Shown here: in pieces, positions 38,143 through 46,977 of the stretch
Position numbering within the stretch: position 1 is the stretch's first letter
Layout: every line of letters begins with the position of its first letter
From: Chryseobacterium viscerum
Lineage (GTDB): Bacteria > Bacteroidota > Bacteroidia > Flavobacteriales > Weeksellaceae
Assembly: GCF_025949665.1 (NCBI RefSeq)
Contig: NZ_JAPDFT010000001.1
Coordinates: 1,116,001 to 1,180,000, forward strand
Length of the DNA stretch: 64,000 bases
Reading direction: 5' to 3'
Notes under the pieces: generated by a model
Seen by the model: only the letters and a program-made list of their open reading frames with translations
Database searches by the model: none
What the model was told of the DNA's origin: nothing
Made by a program: the position numbers and the translations under genes

Positions 38143-38215
38143 ATTATAGATACAGGCCAGGTTTTATTAAATAAAAATACAGATCTGGTTATTTTACTTA
38201 TTCGGAAAAGAAAGG

Positions 38216-38280
38216 CTACTGCAACTACAGAATAGACAGGTCAAAAAACTTTCACAGGAACAAAAAAAGTATGAATTTTG
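38216..38280 (+). promoter_or_regulatory. eCIS regulon promoter-like element, copy C1
   Basis: Box CTACTGCAACTACAG at 38216-38230, then AATAGAC, the shared AGGTCAAAAAACTTT block, and GAATTTTG ending at 38280, a 65-base span. It lies 190 bases upstream of the first FETG-module gene. Confidence 0.55.
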
Positions 38281-38327
38281 GGCAATGAAACTTAAGAAGT
38301 CATCATCCGGTTTCTTACAAGTAAATG

Positions 38328-38391
38328 TTACTGCAACTACAGCGTAACGAGGCTAAAATCCTTTTCCAGGGATAAAAAAGGATGAGTTCAG
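38328..38391 (+). promoter_or_regulatory. eCIS regulon promoter-like element, copy C2 (degenerate)
   Basis: Box TTACTGCAACTACAG is intact, but the -7 position reads GAGTTCAG and the span is 64 bases. It lies 79 bases before the ATG at 38470. Possibly decayed. Confidence 0.45.
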
Positions 38392-38469
38392 AACTTTAAA
38401 ACATAACATAAATTATCATTGAAACCAAAGTGTAATTATGCCCGGAAGCATAACTTATAAAAAAGTATT

Positions 38470-39327
38470 ATGGAGGAAAATAAACTAACAACCAGAGACC
38501 AGTTAAAAATCTATTTTGAAACAGGGAAATATCCTACAGAAAGTCAGTTTGCGGATTTAATAGATTCTTTAAGGCTTAGAGAAGATGTCTTTACCAAAAG
38601 AGAACTAGCCATTTTTGCCAATAATTTAGCAGCTATTGACAACATATACGTTAATTTTTTAGCAAATAATGTCGGAAATCTAAAATTTTCAATAGTGGTA
38701 AGCACGAATGATGAACCGGATCAGGTGATCTCATCTACTGATTTCAGAAGCTTTTTAGATAAACGTTATATTATAGGCAGCGCACCTTATACTATAAAAG
38801 TAAAAGAAATCTTAGAAGGTGATTTGGGAGAAACGGAATATTATAATCTGGCTTACCAATTAAATCAGACTTATACCATTTACAGATTATTCGGAAATAA
38901 TCTGAATGCAGTTTCTGCTGGTTTTGACTTTGGAGAGGTAGAAAGTATCGGCTTACCCATACAAATCACAAAAGGAGCCTATGGAAGAAAAATAAACATT
39001 TTAAACACTAATGTTAAGTTCGTTAATAAAACGGAAGTACCTATCCAATATAGAATAGAAGCCGTTGGATGGGGCGATCAATATAGAGCTGAAGATACCG
39101 TTACTGATCATTATGATCTGGGAGATTATTTGACCTTCTTTTATAAGGCAGACCTTACAAAAATCAATCAACACATAAAGTGTGAAGTTTATAATGCCGA
39201 CAATGATACCCTTTTGACGACAGGTTATTTATCAGCAGGACAAAACCAGAATTCTGTGAATGGCGGCCAGATCAATGAGGTCAGAAATGTAAGAATCGAA
39301 TGCAGCTATTATGAGAATGTAAAATAA
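38470..39327 (+). CDS. FETG-module accessory protein 1
   Basis: The 285-aa protein begins with an N-terminal module (about residues 10-35) containing YFETGKYPTESQFADLIDSL, seen in four other proteins of the window. The rest is a beta-rich domain shared with the next gene: P-Y-T-I-K-V-K, then K-I-N-I-L-N-T-N-V-K-F-V-N-K-T and V-T-D-H-Y-D-L-G-D-Y-L-T-F-F-Y-K-A-D-L, ending with an N-V-R-I-E-C motif. There is no signal peptide. A particle attachment or tail-fibre-related role is inferred from the shared module and two regulon boxes upstream. Confidence 0.6.
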   Translation: MEENKLTTRDQLKIYFETGKYPTESQFADLIDSLRLREDVFTKRELAIFANNLAAIDNIYVNFLANNVGNLKFSIVVSTNDEPDQVISSTDFRSFLDKRYIIGSAPYTIKVKEILEGDLGETEYYNLAYQLNQTYTIYRLFGNNLNAVSAGFDFGEVESIGLPIQITKGAYGRKINILNTNVKFVNKTEVPIQYRIEAVGWGDQYRAEDTVTDHYDLGDYLTFFYKADLTKINQHIKCEVYNADNDTLLTTGYLSAGQNQNSVNGGQINEVRNVRIECSYYENVK

Positions 39328-39381
39328 TGAGCTCCGGACAGAGCATGCGTAGAAATGAAAACCAAGGAACAATAAAGTAAT

Positions 39382-40263
39382 ATGGAAGAAAATAAATTAA
39401 CCCCAAGAGAAGAATTAAAAACCTATTTTAAAACCGGTAAATATCCCACACAAAATCAATTTTCTGATTTAATAGATTCTTTGAGGCATAAAGAAGATGG
39501 TCTTACTAATAAGGAAATAGTAACTCTTGCCAATAGGTTAGGAGCTATTGAAAACGGATTCATCGGCTATGTAAATTATGCTGCTGCAGATGAAGAGTTT
39601 CCGATTGTAATAAGTTCACAGGATGAAGAAGATCAGGTAATTGATGCGGGTAAAGGTAATAACACTGAAGGAGTAAAGCAATATTTCCTGGGTAGTGCAC
39701 CTTATACTATTAAGGCAAAAAAATTCTCAGCAGAAAATTTAGGAGAAAACGAATATTATGTTTTGCGCTACGAAACAGATCCAACATATATGTTTTATAG
39801 TATGATGTCTAGATTGTTCGGGAATACCCTGCCTTCAATTCCTGATGGGTTTGACTTTGGTCCCCTGAAAGGTAAAAGATTTTATTTTGAAATAAGCAAG
39901 CGTAGTTATGGGCAAAAAATAAACATTGTAAACACAAATATTAAATTTGTTAATAAAACTGATGCCTTTATTGAATATATGATATATGGAGGAGGAGGTC
40001 TTTGGGGGCATGAATATACAAGTGGAGATATTGTTACAGATCATTATGATATAGGGGATTTTCTGACCTTTTTTTATAGAGCAGACCTTCGGAAAATTGA
40101 TAAGAATATCGAATGCAGGATCTATGATGAAGATACTGACCAGCTTTTAGCCACCGGTTACCTGGCTGCAAACCAAAATAATGTAAACATTCCAAATAAC
40201 GGGAGTACCAATCAAACCAGAAATGTCAGAATCGAATGTGATTATGTCATCAATGAAAAATAA
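39382..40263 (+). CDS. FETG-module accessory protein 2 (paralog of 1)
   Basis: A 293-aa paralog of 38470-39327 along its full length: FKTGKYPTQNQF at the start, K-I-N-I-V-N-T-N-I-K-F-V-N-K-T in the middle and the D-H-Y-D-I-G-D-F-L-T-F-F-Y-R-A-D-L block near the end. It follows after 54 bases and has no promoter box of its own, so it is probably co-transcribed with protein 1. Divergence is greatest in the central loops, where an extra Gly-rich stretch (Y-G-G-G-G-L-W-G-H) appears. Confidence 0.6.
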   Translation: MEENKLTPREELKTYFKTGKYPTQNQFSDLIDSLRHKEDGLTNKEIVTLANRLGAIENGFIGYVNYAAADEEFPIVISSQDEEDQVIDAGKGNNTEGVKQYFLGSAPYTIKAKKFSAENLGENEYYVLRYETDPTYMFYSMMSRLFGNTLPSIPDGFDFGPLKGKRFYFEISKRSYGQKINIVNTNIKFVNKTDAFIEYMIYGGGGLWGHEYTSGDIVTDHYDIGDFLTFFYRADLRKIDKNIECRIYDEDTDQLLATGYLAANQNNVNIPNNGSTNQTRNVRIECDYVINEK

Positions 40264-40420
40264 TCATATTAGAATATCTGAGCAGCAATCGATATACAAA
40301 GCATTTTTATTCCTGCAATAATGATACTGGCATAATCAATTCCAGCAGAATGGATCTGAGAATAAAGAAATGTAGATTTTGAAATCAGGTAATAATCATT
40401 GGATTCTAGAAAATTAAGAG

Positions 40421-40485
40421 TTACTGCAACTACAGACAAGCGGGGGCAAAAAACTTTTATAAGAACAATAAAGTGATTAATTTTG
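40421..40485 (+). promoter_or_regulatory. eCIS regulon promoter-like element, copy D (no near gene)
   Basis: Box TTACTGCAACTACAG at 40421-40435 and a perfect TAATTTTG -7 ending at 40485 (65 bases). The next start codon is 487 bases away, so it drives either a long leader, an unrecognised RNA, or nothing. Confidence 0.55.
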
Positions 40486-40826
40486 AACTGTTATCACAAC
40501 ATAAATAATAATTGCTATTAGATAACAAAACAAACCTTATCCTGCCAATACAAAAGATATTTGGATCACAAGGCAGCAGAGAATTAATCCATTACATTCT
40601 CATGACTAAAAATACAACCTCAATAGGATAAAATATTCTGTAACAGAAACTTTTCCATTGGAATTTCATCCGCAATGCGAAACGAGGGTTGTCACATCTA
40701 TTTTTTTTTTTTTTAAAGCAAATAATAAATTCTGTGGAAATGGAAGGCGGAAATGTATTGCAGAAAATGAAGGAACGTGAATCATAGATTTTAGGTGTAA
40801 TAGATTGTTTATGAGGAATATGTGGA
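40486..40826. other. Non-coding stretch with 14-T tract
   Basis: No credible gene is visible. A run of 14 T's lies at 40701-40714. Because it sits between two promoter-like elements, slippage there could alter spacing or terminate transcription from copy D; this is not shown. Confidence 0.4.
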
Positions 40827-40891
40827 TTACTGCAACTACAGGATAGAGAGGGTGAAAAACTTTTATAAGAACAAAAAAAGAATCAATTTTG
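40827..40891 (+). promoter_or_regulatory. eCIS regulon promoter-like element, copy E
   Basis: Box TTACTGCAACTACAG at 40827-40841 and CAATTTTG ending at 40891 (65 bases). It lies 81 bases upstream of the ATG at 40972 and shares with copy D the AAAAACTTTTATAAGAACAA block. Confidence 0.6.
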
Positions 40892-40971
40892 AACTTTACA
40901 TCACAACGGGTAATCAGCTCCGGAAAGCGGTTATAATAAGAACATAAGCCAATAAAGAAAACTAAAATATC

Positions 40972-41709
40972 ATGGAAGAAAACAACATATTAACCCCAAG
41001 AGAGGAGCTGAAAACCTACTTTGAAACCGGGAAATATCCTACAGAAAGCCAGTTTGGCAGATTCATAGATAATTATCTCCATTTAAATGAGCTTAATTTC
41101 GGACTGGATGTAAAGGCATCAGCAGATTGGACAGCGAAATATTATCATTTCTATAGAGCCGGGAATATTGAAAAATCAGGACGAGGGCATATCAATCTGG
41201 AAGCAGAATCCGGAAGAGAACCACAGGCTATAGATAATTATGTACATACTTTCAGCAGAAGTGTAAGTTATAAATATTTAAAGGTAAAATTATCAAACGA
41301 ATTGGATATTGATAAATACAAACCTAAGATTATTATAAAACGTTACAAACAGAAAAAAAAGGTCAAAAATGGATTCAAAGATGCAGGTTTTTACAAGGAA
41401 CAGCAATTAGATGCAATATCCCTGGGAAGAATGTCCGAATACCCTGTAACGTCTAAAGAAATGATTCTGGATATTAATCCTATTAATTATTTCAAACCTG
41501 GATCACAGTTCAATGAGTTTTATCCATCGGGTACACTTACCAGACCTGGTTCATTCAGACATACGGTTCATCATAGAAAACCATTTTCTCTTATTCAGAT
41601 GCTTTTGGAAATTGAGATAAATGGGAAAAAATATACATCGTATCCCGTTAATATAAAAATTATTTTGGGACGGGACTTTTACGATTTGGTTAATTACATT
41701 ATTGATTAA
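40972..41709 (+). CDS. FETG-module accessory protein 3
   Basis: The 245-aa protein opens MEENNILTPREELKTYFETG, then K-Y-P-T-E-S-Q-F, the same module as proteins 1 and 2, but the body after residue 40 is unrelated to them. It contains a basic stretch (R-Y-K-Q-K-K-K-V-K-N-G) and beta-like segments ending in N-I-K-I-I-L-G-R-D-F. It shows a fixed N-terminal anchor with a swapped C-terminal body, as expected for modular appendage proteins. The structured RNA pair begins 12 bases after its stop. Confidence 0.55.
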   Translation: MEENNILTPREELKTYFETGKYPTESQFGRFIDNYLHLNELNFGLDVKASADWTAKYYHFYRAGNIEKSGRGHINLEAESGREPQAIDNYVHTFSRSVSYKYLKVKLSNELDIDKYKPKIIIKRYKQKKKVKNGFKDAGFYKEQQLDAISLGRMSEYPVTSKEMILDINPINYFKPGSQFNEFYPSGTLTRPGSFRHTVHHRKPFSLIQMLLEIEINGKKYTSYPVNIKIILGRDFYDLVNYIID

Positions 41710-41720
41710 TCACAAACATA

Positions 41721-41966
41721 CCTCAATCGGAGAGATACTCATTGGCAGGACACCTTTTAGCGTCTGAAATCCAGGAATTTTCTGATGTGTAAATATTGGA
41801 ATCTCCTTCTGGAAGCAGAATGACGGGCCTACGGATCTACTATTCTCTTTCAGCCGCAGATTGATTCTTTAAACAGAAGGACTCCAATGAAGGAGCGACT
41901 TTCCGAAAGCAGCTGCTGTGTCAGCTGTGGAGAGACACTCGAATGTGAGCTACTTTCCGGTTGAGG
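41721..41966 (+). ncRNA. Structured RNA candidate, copy 1 (246 nt)
   Basis: The ends CCTCAATCGGA and TCCGGTTGAGG form an 11-bp closing helix with one G-U pair. Internal helices: TCATTGG/CCAATGA (7 bp), TCCAGGA with TTCTGGA (7 bp, one G-U), a GTG/TAT hairpin, AGAAT/ATTCT around a variable 20-nt loop, CAGCTG/CAGCTG, and CAC/GTG. A TTTT tract follows the closing helix. No coding frame is supported. A second copy of identical length lies 81 bases downstream. I do not recognise a known family. Confidence 0.6.
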
Positions 41967-42047
41967 TTTTCTTAGCAAACTACAAAATACAATGCACTCT
42001 CCTTGAGATGCTGCATGATATTTAAAACATATAAAACATACAACACA

Positions 42048-42293
42048 CCTCAATCGGAGAGATACTCATTGGCAGGACACCTTTTAGCGTCTGAAATCCA
42101 GGAATTTTCTGATGTGTAAACACTGGAATCTCCTCCTGGAAGCAGAATGGCAGGTCTTCATATCTCTTGTTCTCTTTCAGCCGCAGATTGATTCTTTAAA
42201 AAGAAGGACTCCAATGAAGGAGCGACTTTCCGAAAGCAGCTGCTGTGTCAGCTGTGGAGAGACACTCAAATGTGAGCTACTTTCCGGTTGAGG
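42048..42293 (+). ncRNA. Structured RNA candidate, copy 2 (246 nt)
   Basis: Same length as copy 1, with 14 substitutions and no insertions or deletions. Four changes fall in predicted helices, and each turns a Watson-Crick pair into a G-U pair or back. Eight lie in the loop of the AGAAT hairpin and two in or beside loops. Six T's follow the closing helix, so the helix could act as a terminator. It ends 86 bases before the second AAA+ ATPase gene. Confidence 0.6.
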
Positions 42294-42379
42294 TTTTTTG
42301 AAATCAACTACAAGATAAGTGAATGTGTCCTAAAGTGAGAAGGATGCAATACACCGGATCTTAAAAAAGATAAAAACTA

Positions 42380-43696
42380 ATGGAGTCAGAACAATTACAA
42401 AAATTATTTACTCATTTAGAAAAGGTTATTACATGGCGTATAAACAATCCTTCAGAGGATTTTAATGTAGGAGCCCCTGAATTTAACACTAATAACCATG
42501 AGAATTTTCAATTAGGAGATTATATTTCAGGGAAGGAGCTTGCCCATCAGGAAGTTGTGATTCTTTTAATGGCTTTATTACCACGATTGGATCCATCATT
42601 GCTGAAACGCATTTATTTGGAGTTTCCAGGTAGTGAGCTGTTTGACTTTTGTTCAACCAACGATAGCGGCAGGCTCTTTTATCCTACAATTCAGGCCGCT
42701 CAATACATTTTAGGAGGAGATAGTATTTCAGGACGATTGAAATCACTGGATTATTTCAGCCCGGATTCGGTTTTGAGTAAAGAAGAACTCATTGTTTTTT
42801 CAGGTTCAGCCCATGAACATGCATTAATGAACAGCCAGATAAATGTTCATGAAGAAGCTTTTAACAAAATCATTTTTGACACGGAATTATTGCCGAAAAT
42901 GAGCAATGATTTTCCGGCAGAACAAATACTCACACGTCGATCATGGACAGATTTAATACTTCCTCAAACTACGTTACAGGAACTTAAAAGTATTGAAGCC
43001 TGGTATAACAGCAGCCGGATTCTTATGGAAGACTGGAACATGCAGACAAAACTTAAACCAGGGTTCAGAGTGTTGTTTCATGGAGAACCGGGAACAGGAA
43101 AAACTCTTGCCGCCAGTCTCTTAGGAAAATACACCCAACGTCCTGTTTTCAGAGTAGATGTTTCTATGCTGGTCTCAAAGTACATTGGAGAAACAGAAAA
43201 GCAATTAGCTAAACTGTTCAACAAAGCAGAAAATAAAAACTGGATTTTATTTTTTGATGAAGCGGATGCTATTTTCGGAAAAAGAACCTCTGTAAAAGAT
43301 TCCCATGACAAATATGCCAATCAGGAAGTTTCTTATTTGCTGCAACGCATAGAAACATTTTCAGGGCTTATTATTCTGGCATCCAACTTTAAAAATAATA
43401 TGGATAAAGCCTTTACGCGACGCTTTCATAGCTGCATACAATTCAATAATCCAAAACATGAGGAGCGTCTGCGTATCTGGCAGCAAAATTTACCCGAACA
43501 ATTACAGCTTGAAGATATTGATCTGGAACAAATTGCCCAACGATATGAATTGACAGGTTCTAATATTATGAATATCATACAGGATGTAAGCTTAAAAACA
43601 ATTGCATTAAAAGAACCTGGTTACAAAGTAAGTGCAGACATGTTGTTGGATAGCATCAAAAAAGAATACGTAAAAGAAGATAAAATCTTTATGTAA
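42380..43696 (+). CDS. Second eCIS AAA+ ATPase
   Basis: The 438-aa protein has Walker A GEPGTGKT near residue 236, Walker B LFFDEADAIFGKR near 290, the N-Q-E-V-S-Y-L-L-Q-R-I-E block and F-T-R-R-F, closely following the ATPase at 764-2218 in the catalytic half. The N-terminal 200 residues are distinct, with an L-G-D-Y-I-S-G-K-E-L-A stretch. A second copy with its own N-terminus may serve a different client, such as accessory fibres or cargo. It lies just upstream of the spanin-lysozyme pair. Confidence 0.85.
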   Translation: MESEQLQKLFTHLEKVITWRINNPSEDFNVGAPEFNTNNHENFQLGDYISGKELAHQEVVILLMALLPRLDPSLLKRIYLEFPGSELFDFCSTNDSGRLFYPTIQAAQYILGGDSISGRLKSLDYFSPDSVLSKEELIVFSGSAHEHALMNSQINVHEEAFNKIIFDTELLPKMSNDFPAEQILTRRSWTDLILPQTTLQELKSIEAWYNSSRILMEDWNMQTKLKPGFRVLFHGEPGTGKTLAASLLGKYTQRPVFRVDVSMLVSKYIGETEKQLAKLFNKAENKNWILFFDEADAIFGKRTSVKDSHDKYANQEVSYLLQRIETFSGLIILASNFKNNMDKAFTRRFHSCIQFNNPKHEERLRIWQQNLPEQLQLEDIDLEQIAQRYELTGSNIMNIIQDVSLKTIALKEPGYKVSADMLLDSIKKEYVKEDKIFM

Positions 43697-43773
43697 AAAT
43701 TTGAATTTCAACTGGATTTCCCGGAACTGAAGAATTCAGGATAAGCCTGTTCAATTTTTAAAAACTAAAACCA

Positions 43774-44343
43774 ATGAAAACAAAGATTCTGCTATTGCTC
43801 ATATTGAGCAGTCTCATGTTAGGCTGTCGAAGCAAACACAAAATTACAACTACATACAAAGAGAATACAAAGGAAACAGAAAAAGTGAAAGTTGATTCTT
43901 CAAGCTTTCAAAGCTTACAATCAACTCAAAGTATTTCAGATAATGTATTGCTGAAGGAAGAGAGAAATGAAATATCCGGAGATCTGTTGATTAAAGGAAA
44001 ATCTGATGCGTCTAATCCCCTTGTTTTCCATAATGTGGTGGAAGGTGATACCATTCAGCGTATTTCCATCGTGGGAAATGCAGAATATTCCATCAGCAGC
44101 TATTATGCAAAGGTTAATCGTGAAAAATCTGAGGTTAAAAAAGAAGAAATTACCCATGCTATTCAGGATGTAACCCAGAAAACGGGTTCAAAAGAAACAA
44201 TCAGAGAAGTGGCTTCAAAAGTCTCTGAAGAAACAAAGAAAATTCAATCAGATGGATTTGAAATCCTGGCCTGGATTTTCATTACGATCCTTGGAATTAC
44301 TTTAATACTCATCTTTTTCACCTACAAATATTTTAAGCTATGA
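43774..44343 (+). CDS. Unimolecular spanin-like lipoprotein
   Basis: The 189-aa protein has a lipoprotein signal (lipobox L-M-L-G-C, Cys18) at one end and a single C-terminal transmembrane helix (about residues 163-185: A-W-I-F-I-T-I-L-G-I-T-L-I-L-I-F-F) at the other, joined by a charged, Ser/Thr/Lys-rich periplasmic part. A lipid anchor in the outer membrane plus an inner-membrane span is the hallmark of u-spanins, which fuse the two membranes in the last step of phage lysis. Its stop overlaps the ATG of the lysozyme gene (ATGA). Confidence 0.7.
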   Translation: MKTKILLLLILSSLMLGCRSKHKITTTYKENTKETEKVKVDSSSFQSLQSTQSISDNVLLKEERNEISGDLLIKGKSDASNPLVFHNVVEGDTIQRISIVGNAEYSISSYYAKVNREKSEVKKEEITHAIQDVTQKTGSKETIREVASKVSEETKKIQSDGFEILAWIFITILGITLILIFFTYKYFKL

Positions 44344-44780
44344 AAACATCACAAAAAGGAATCAACCTGATTGTATCATTTGAAGGCTTCAGTTCAAAGC
44401 CCTATCTGGATTCTGCAGGAATTCCGACAATAGGGTATGGTAACACTTATTATCCGGGAGGAAAGAAAGTAACCATGAAAGACCCTGCAATCAGCAAAGA
44501 GAAAGGAATAGAGCTATTTTCATCTGTTTTACCAACTTATGAAAAAATCGTTAACAGTAAAATTAAATTGATGCTTACTCAAAATCAATTTGATGCCCTC
44601 GTATCGCATACTTACAATACCGGAGGATCAGATGGACTGTTTTCTTTGATTAATAAAAAAGCAGATGAGCAGGCAATCAGAAATTGGTTTACCACGAAGT
44701 ACATTACCGCAGGTGGAAAAACTTTAAACGGACTCATCCGCAGAAGAAAGGCTGAAGCTGATCTGTTCTTTTCCAAATAA
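44340..44780 (+). CDS. GH24 (T4-type) endolysin
   Basis: The 146-aa protein keeps the T4 lysozyme triad with exact spacing: Glu15, Asp24 and Thr30 (T4: Glu11, Asp20, Thr26), in S-F-E-G-F and D-S-A-G-I-P-T-I-G-Y-G. It cleaves the glycan strands of peptidoglycan. There is no signal peptide, so it needs a holin to reach the wall. Translation is coupled to the spanin-like gene. Inside an eCIS locus the likely job is host-cell lysis for particle release. Confidence 0.93.
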   Translation: MKTSQKGINLIVSFEGFSSKPYLDSAGIPTIGYGNTYYPGGKKVTMKDPAISKEKGIELFSSVLPTYEKIVNSKIKLMLTQNQFDALVSHTYNTGGSDGLFSLINKKADEQAIRNWFTTKYITAGGKTLNGLIRRRKAEADLFFSK

Positions 44781-45103
44781 CAATTCCCATCTGATAGTGG
44801 GGACTTTAAATCATCTATTATCATTGGATATAAATCTTCAAAGCCAGGTGTGACCTTCCTTTCCTGCTTCAAACTGCTCATACAGTTCAAATTTTACGCA
44901 AAAATGTTATAGTATCATTGTAATATTTTGAGATCGCAAAAGTGGAATCAGCTTCATTGATTCTTTCTAAGTGAATACATTGCCATATAGCTTCATCTGC
45001 AAGTATATGGCCTTCTTCGCTCCTTTAAAATGTCACGCCATAGAAATAATCTTTAAGCCTTTCCTAATTATCAATTTTATCAAAACTAATTATCAATTAT
45101 CAA
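44781..45103. other. Intergenic region before fibre set 1
   Basis: No gene and no copy of the regulon box was seen. The last 38 bases before the ATG at 45104 (around TATCAAAACTAATT) closely resemble the leader of the paralogous gene at 52921. Confidence 0.5.
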
Positions 45104-45943
45104 ATGAGTACACCATTACATACAATTTTCAGTTGGTTTGAAACTGGAGATTTTCCAACAGAAACCCAGTTTAAAGACACATTTTTATCTTTTTATCACA
45201 AAGATGACTTAATTCCCATGGAAGGTATTGAAGGGTTTGAAGAAATTTTTCAATTATTTGCCAGTGCAGAAGCATTTCAAAAACACTTAACAGATCCAGC
45301 GGCTCATTCGGAATATCTGGCTCTGCTGAATGCCGGTAATCTAACACCAGCTCATGTTGACAACTGGAAAAATAAACTTGGAATTAAAAATGTTGCTACG
45401 GTTGACAGTTCTGAGCAATCAGGTAATGTATACACTAAGATACAGGTAGATGGCTTTGTTGATGAATTGAAAGATGCAGATAAGAACCTGGCATCTGATA
45501 TAGAAAAAATTAAAAGGATACTGTTATCTAATGATCTTTCTTTGGATGAACTTCAGGAAATAATTGATTTCATTAAAGAAAGTCGTGACGATATTGAAGC
45601 TTTGAAAGCTGTTTCAGGGCAGACAAGTGAAGATAAAGTAAAACTGTTACTTGACTACGATTGGCTAAGCAGCCCGAAAAACCAACAGGAATTTAATAGG
45701 CAAATCTATGATAAGGTCTTGCTGCTCTCACAGACAGCTACAAGTGCAGTAGTGCAGATTACCGGAAGTGCTGTATTTCCCAATACCCTTGAAACGGAAA
45801 ATGTGATCATTCAAGCCAGGGACAGTGTTACAGGTAAAAAAATAAATATTGACGATTACGCAACCAACCAAACCATCGAGATTAAGATGTTAGGAGACCT
45901 CGCTAATCCAATTAACATTCTCATTTTAAAAGTTAAACCATAA
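45104..45943 (+). CDS. FETG-module fibre-associated protein, set 1
   Basis: The 279-aa protein begins MSTPLHTIFSWFETGDFPTE and continues T-Q-F, the shared module, followed by a helical region with D-E-L-Q-E-I-I-D-F-I-K and a C-terminal beta segment ending I-L-I-L-K-V-K-P. It is paralogous to 52921-53772 across most of its length. Each copy is followed by fibre genes, so the role is probably a fibre adaptor or base that docks fibres on the baseplate (inference). Confidence 0.7.
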   Translation: MSTPLHTIFSWFETGDFPTETQFKDTFLSFYHKDDLIPMEGIEGFEEIFQLFASAEAFQKHLTDPAAHSEYLALLNAGNLTPAHVDNWKNKLGIKNVATVDSSEQSGNVYTKIQVDGFVDELKDADKNLASDIEKIKRILLSNDLSLDELQEIIDFIKESRDDIEALKAVSGQTSEDKVKLLLDYDWLSSPKNQQEFNRQIYDKVLLLSQTATSAVVQITGSAVFPNTLETENVIIQARDSVTGKKINIDDYATNQTIEIKMLGDLANPINILILKVKP

Positions 45944-45957
45944 AAAAATAAAGAACT

Positions 45958-46977
45958 ATGAATAATAACGCAGTAATCAGTAATAACGCACATCAGGATA
46001 ATTTTTTTGGTGAGCTGCAACGTACCCGTTTTCATTACCATACTTCATTTCCTGATACGAATGGAGTTCCTGCAGGTTGGATAATTGATTATAAGGGGCA
46101 GCTGCATCAATGGAACGGAGCGGAATGGATTAATCTGGCTCAGAATTATGTACATCCTGATTATCCGCTGACTAATAATCCATTTCAGACAGATCAGACA
46201 AGCGGACTTCTATTGCTAAGTCAGATCCTGACCAATAGTTCAGGGCATGTTATTAAAGTCGCAGGCCGAAATCTTACCAATGCAGATATTGTCTCTATTT
46301 TTCTGAATGACGCTACTCAGTCAGGTACTTATACATGGTCATCCAATAAGATTAAAACTTATATTGAAAACTTAATAGGACAAAGTCTTACAGGAGCATT
46401 GATTTATCAGCCAGGCGGCTATATTCCTTCTACTACTCAGGGTTCAATGACGACTCCATCACCCGTTACATCAGCTGCCATTAAAACAGGAATGGTGTGG
46501 GTGATTACAGCAAATGGCTGGGTGGGCAATGAACCCGTTTCTGTGGGTGACCATCTTATTGCTAATACCGATGATGCTTCCAATACTCCTAAAAATTATC
46601 AGATTATAGAAAAAGGTATTCCTGATATTGTAGATGCTACAGATGCGGTGAAAGGACTGATTCAGATTGCTACAGATGTTGAAGCTATTGCAGGAATTGA
46701 TCCTAATAAAGCAATGACTCCAAGATCTACGAAAGCGGTTCTGGATGCAAAAATTAAATCCAAAACATGGCAAATCGGAGATGGTTCTTCCGTTACTTTT
46801 CCCATTAATCATGGCTGGAATACCCTGAATGTTGATTATATCTGTTACCGCAATACCGATAACAGAAAAATAAATGTAAGCTGTGTGACTACATCAGCAA
46901 ATGATGTACAAATAGATGTTTTAGCACCTCTTACCCCGAATGAATATAGAATTACTTTAACTGCAAGACTAGACTAA
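45958..46977 (+). CDS. Tail-fibre middle segment protein, set 1
   Basis: The 339-aa protein has short strands typical of trimeric fibres (W-I-I-D-Y-K-G-Q-L-H-Q-W-N-G-A-E-W, then V-T-S-A-A-I-K-T-G-M-V-W-V-I-T-A-N-G) and a phage-tail repeat-like A-V-K-G-L-I-Q-I-A-T motif. The C-terminal 50 residues (from I-N-H-G-W-N-T-L) resemble the end of the set 2 fibre at 53775. It is coupled to the next gene: its stop shares bases with the next ATG (TAATG). Confidence 0.7.
   Translation: MNNNAVISNNAHQDNFFGELQRTRFHYHTSFPDTNGVPAGWIIDYKGQLHQWNGAEWINLAQNYVHPDYPLTNNPFQTDQTSGLLLLSQILTNSSGHVIKVAGRNLTNADIVSIFLNDATQSGTYTWSSNKIKTYIENLIGQSLTGALIYQPGGYIPSTTQGSMTTPSPVTSAAIKTGMVWVITANGWVGNEPVSVGDHLIANTDDASNTPKNYQIIEKGIPDIVDATDAVKGLIQIATDVEAIAGIDPNKAMTPRSTKAVLDAKIKSKTWQIGDGSSVTFPINHGWNTLNVDYICYRNTDNRKINVSCVTTSANDVQIDVLAPLTPNEYRITLTARLD

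Noticed and set aside
41850-42053. 67-codon minus-strand frame across structured RNA copy 1
   Set aside because: The matching frame is not kept in the second copy and the substitution pattern follows RNA pairing, not codons.
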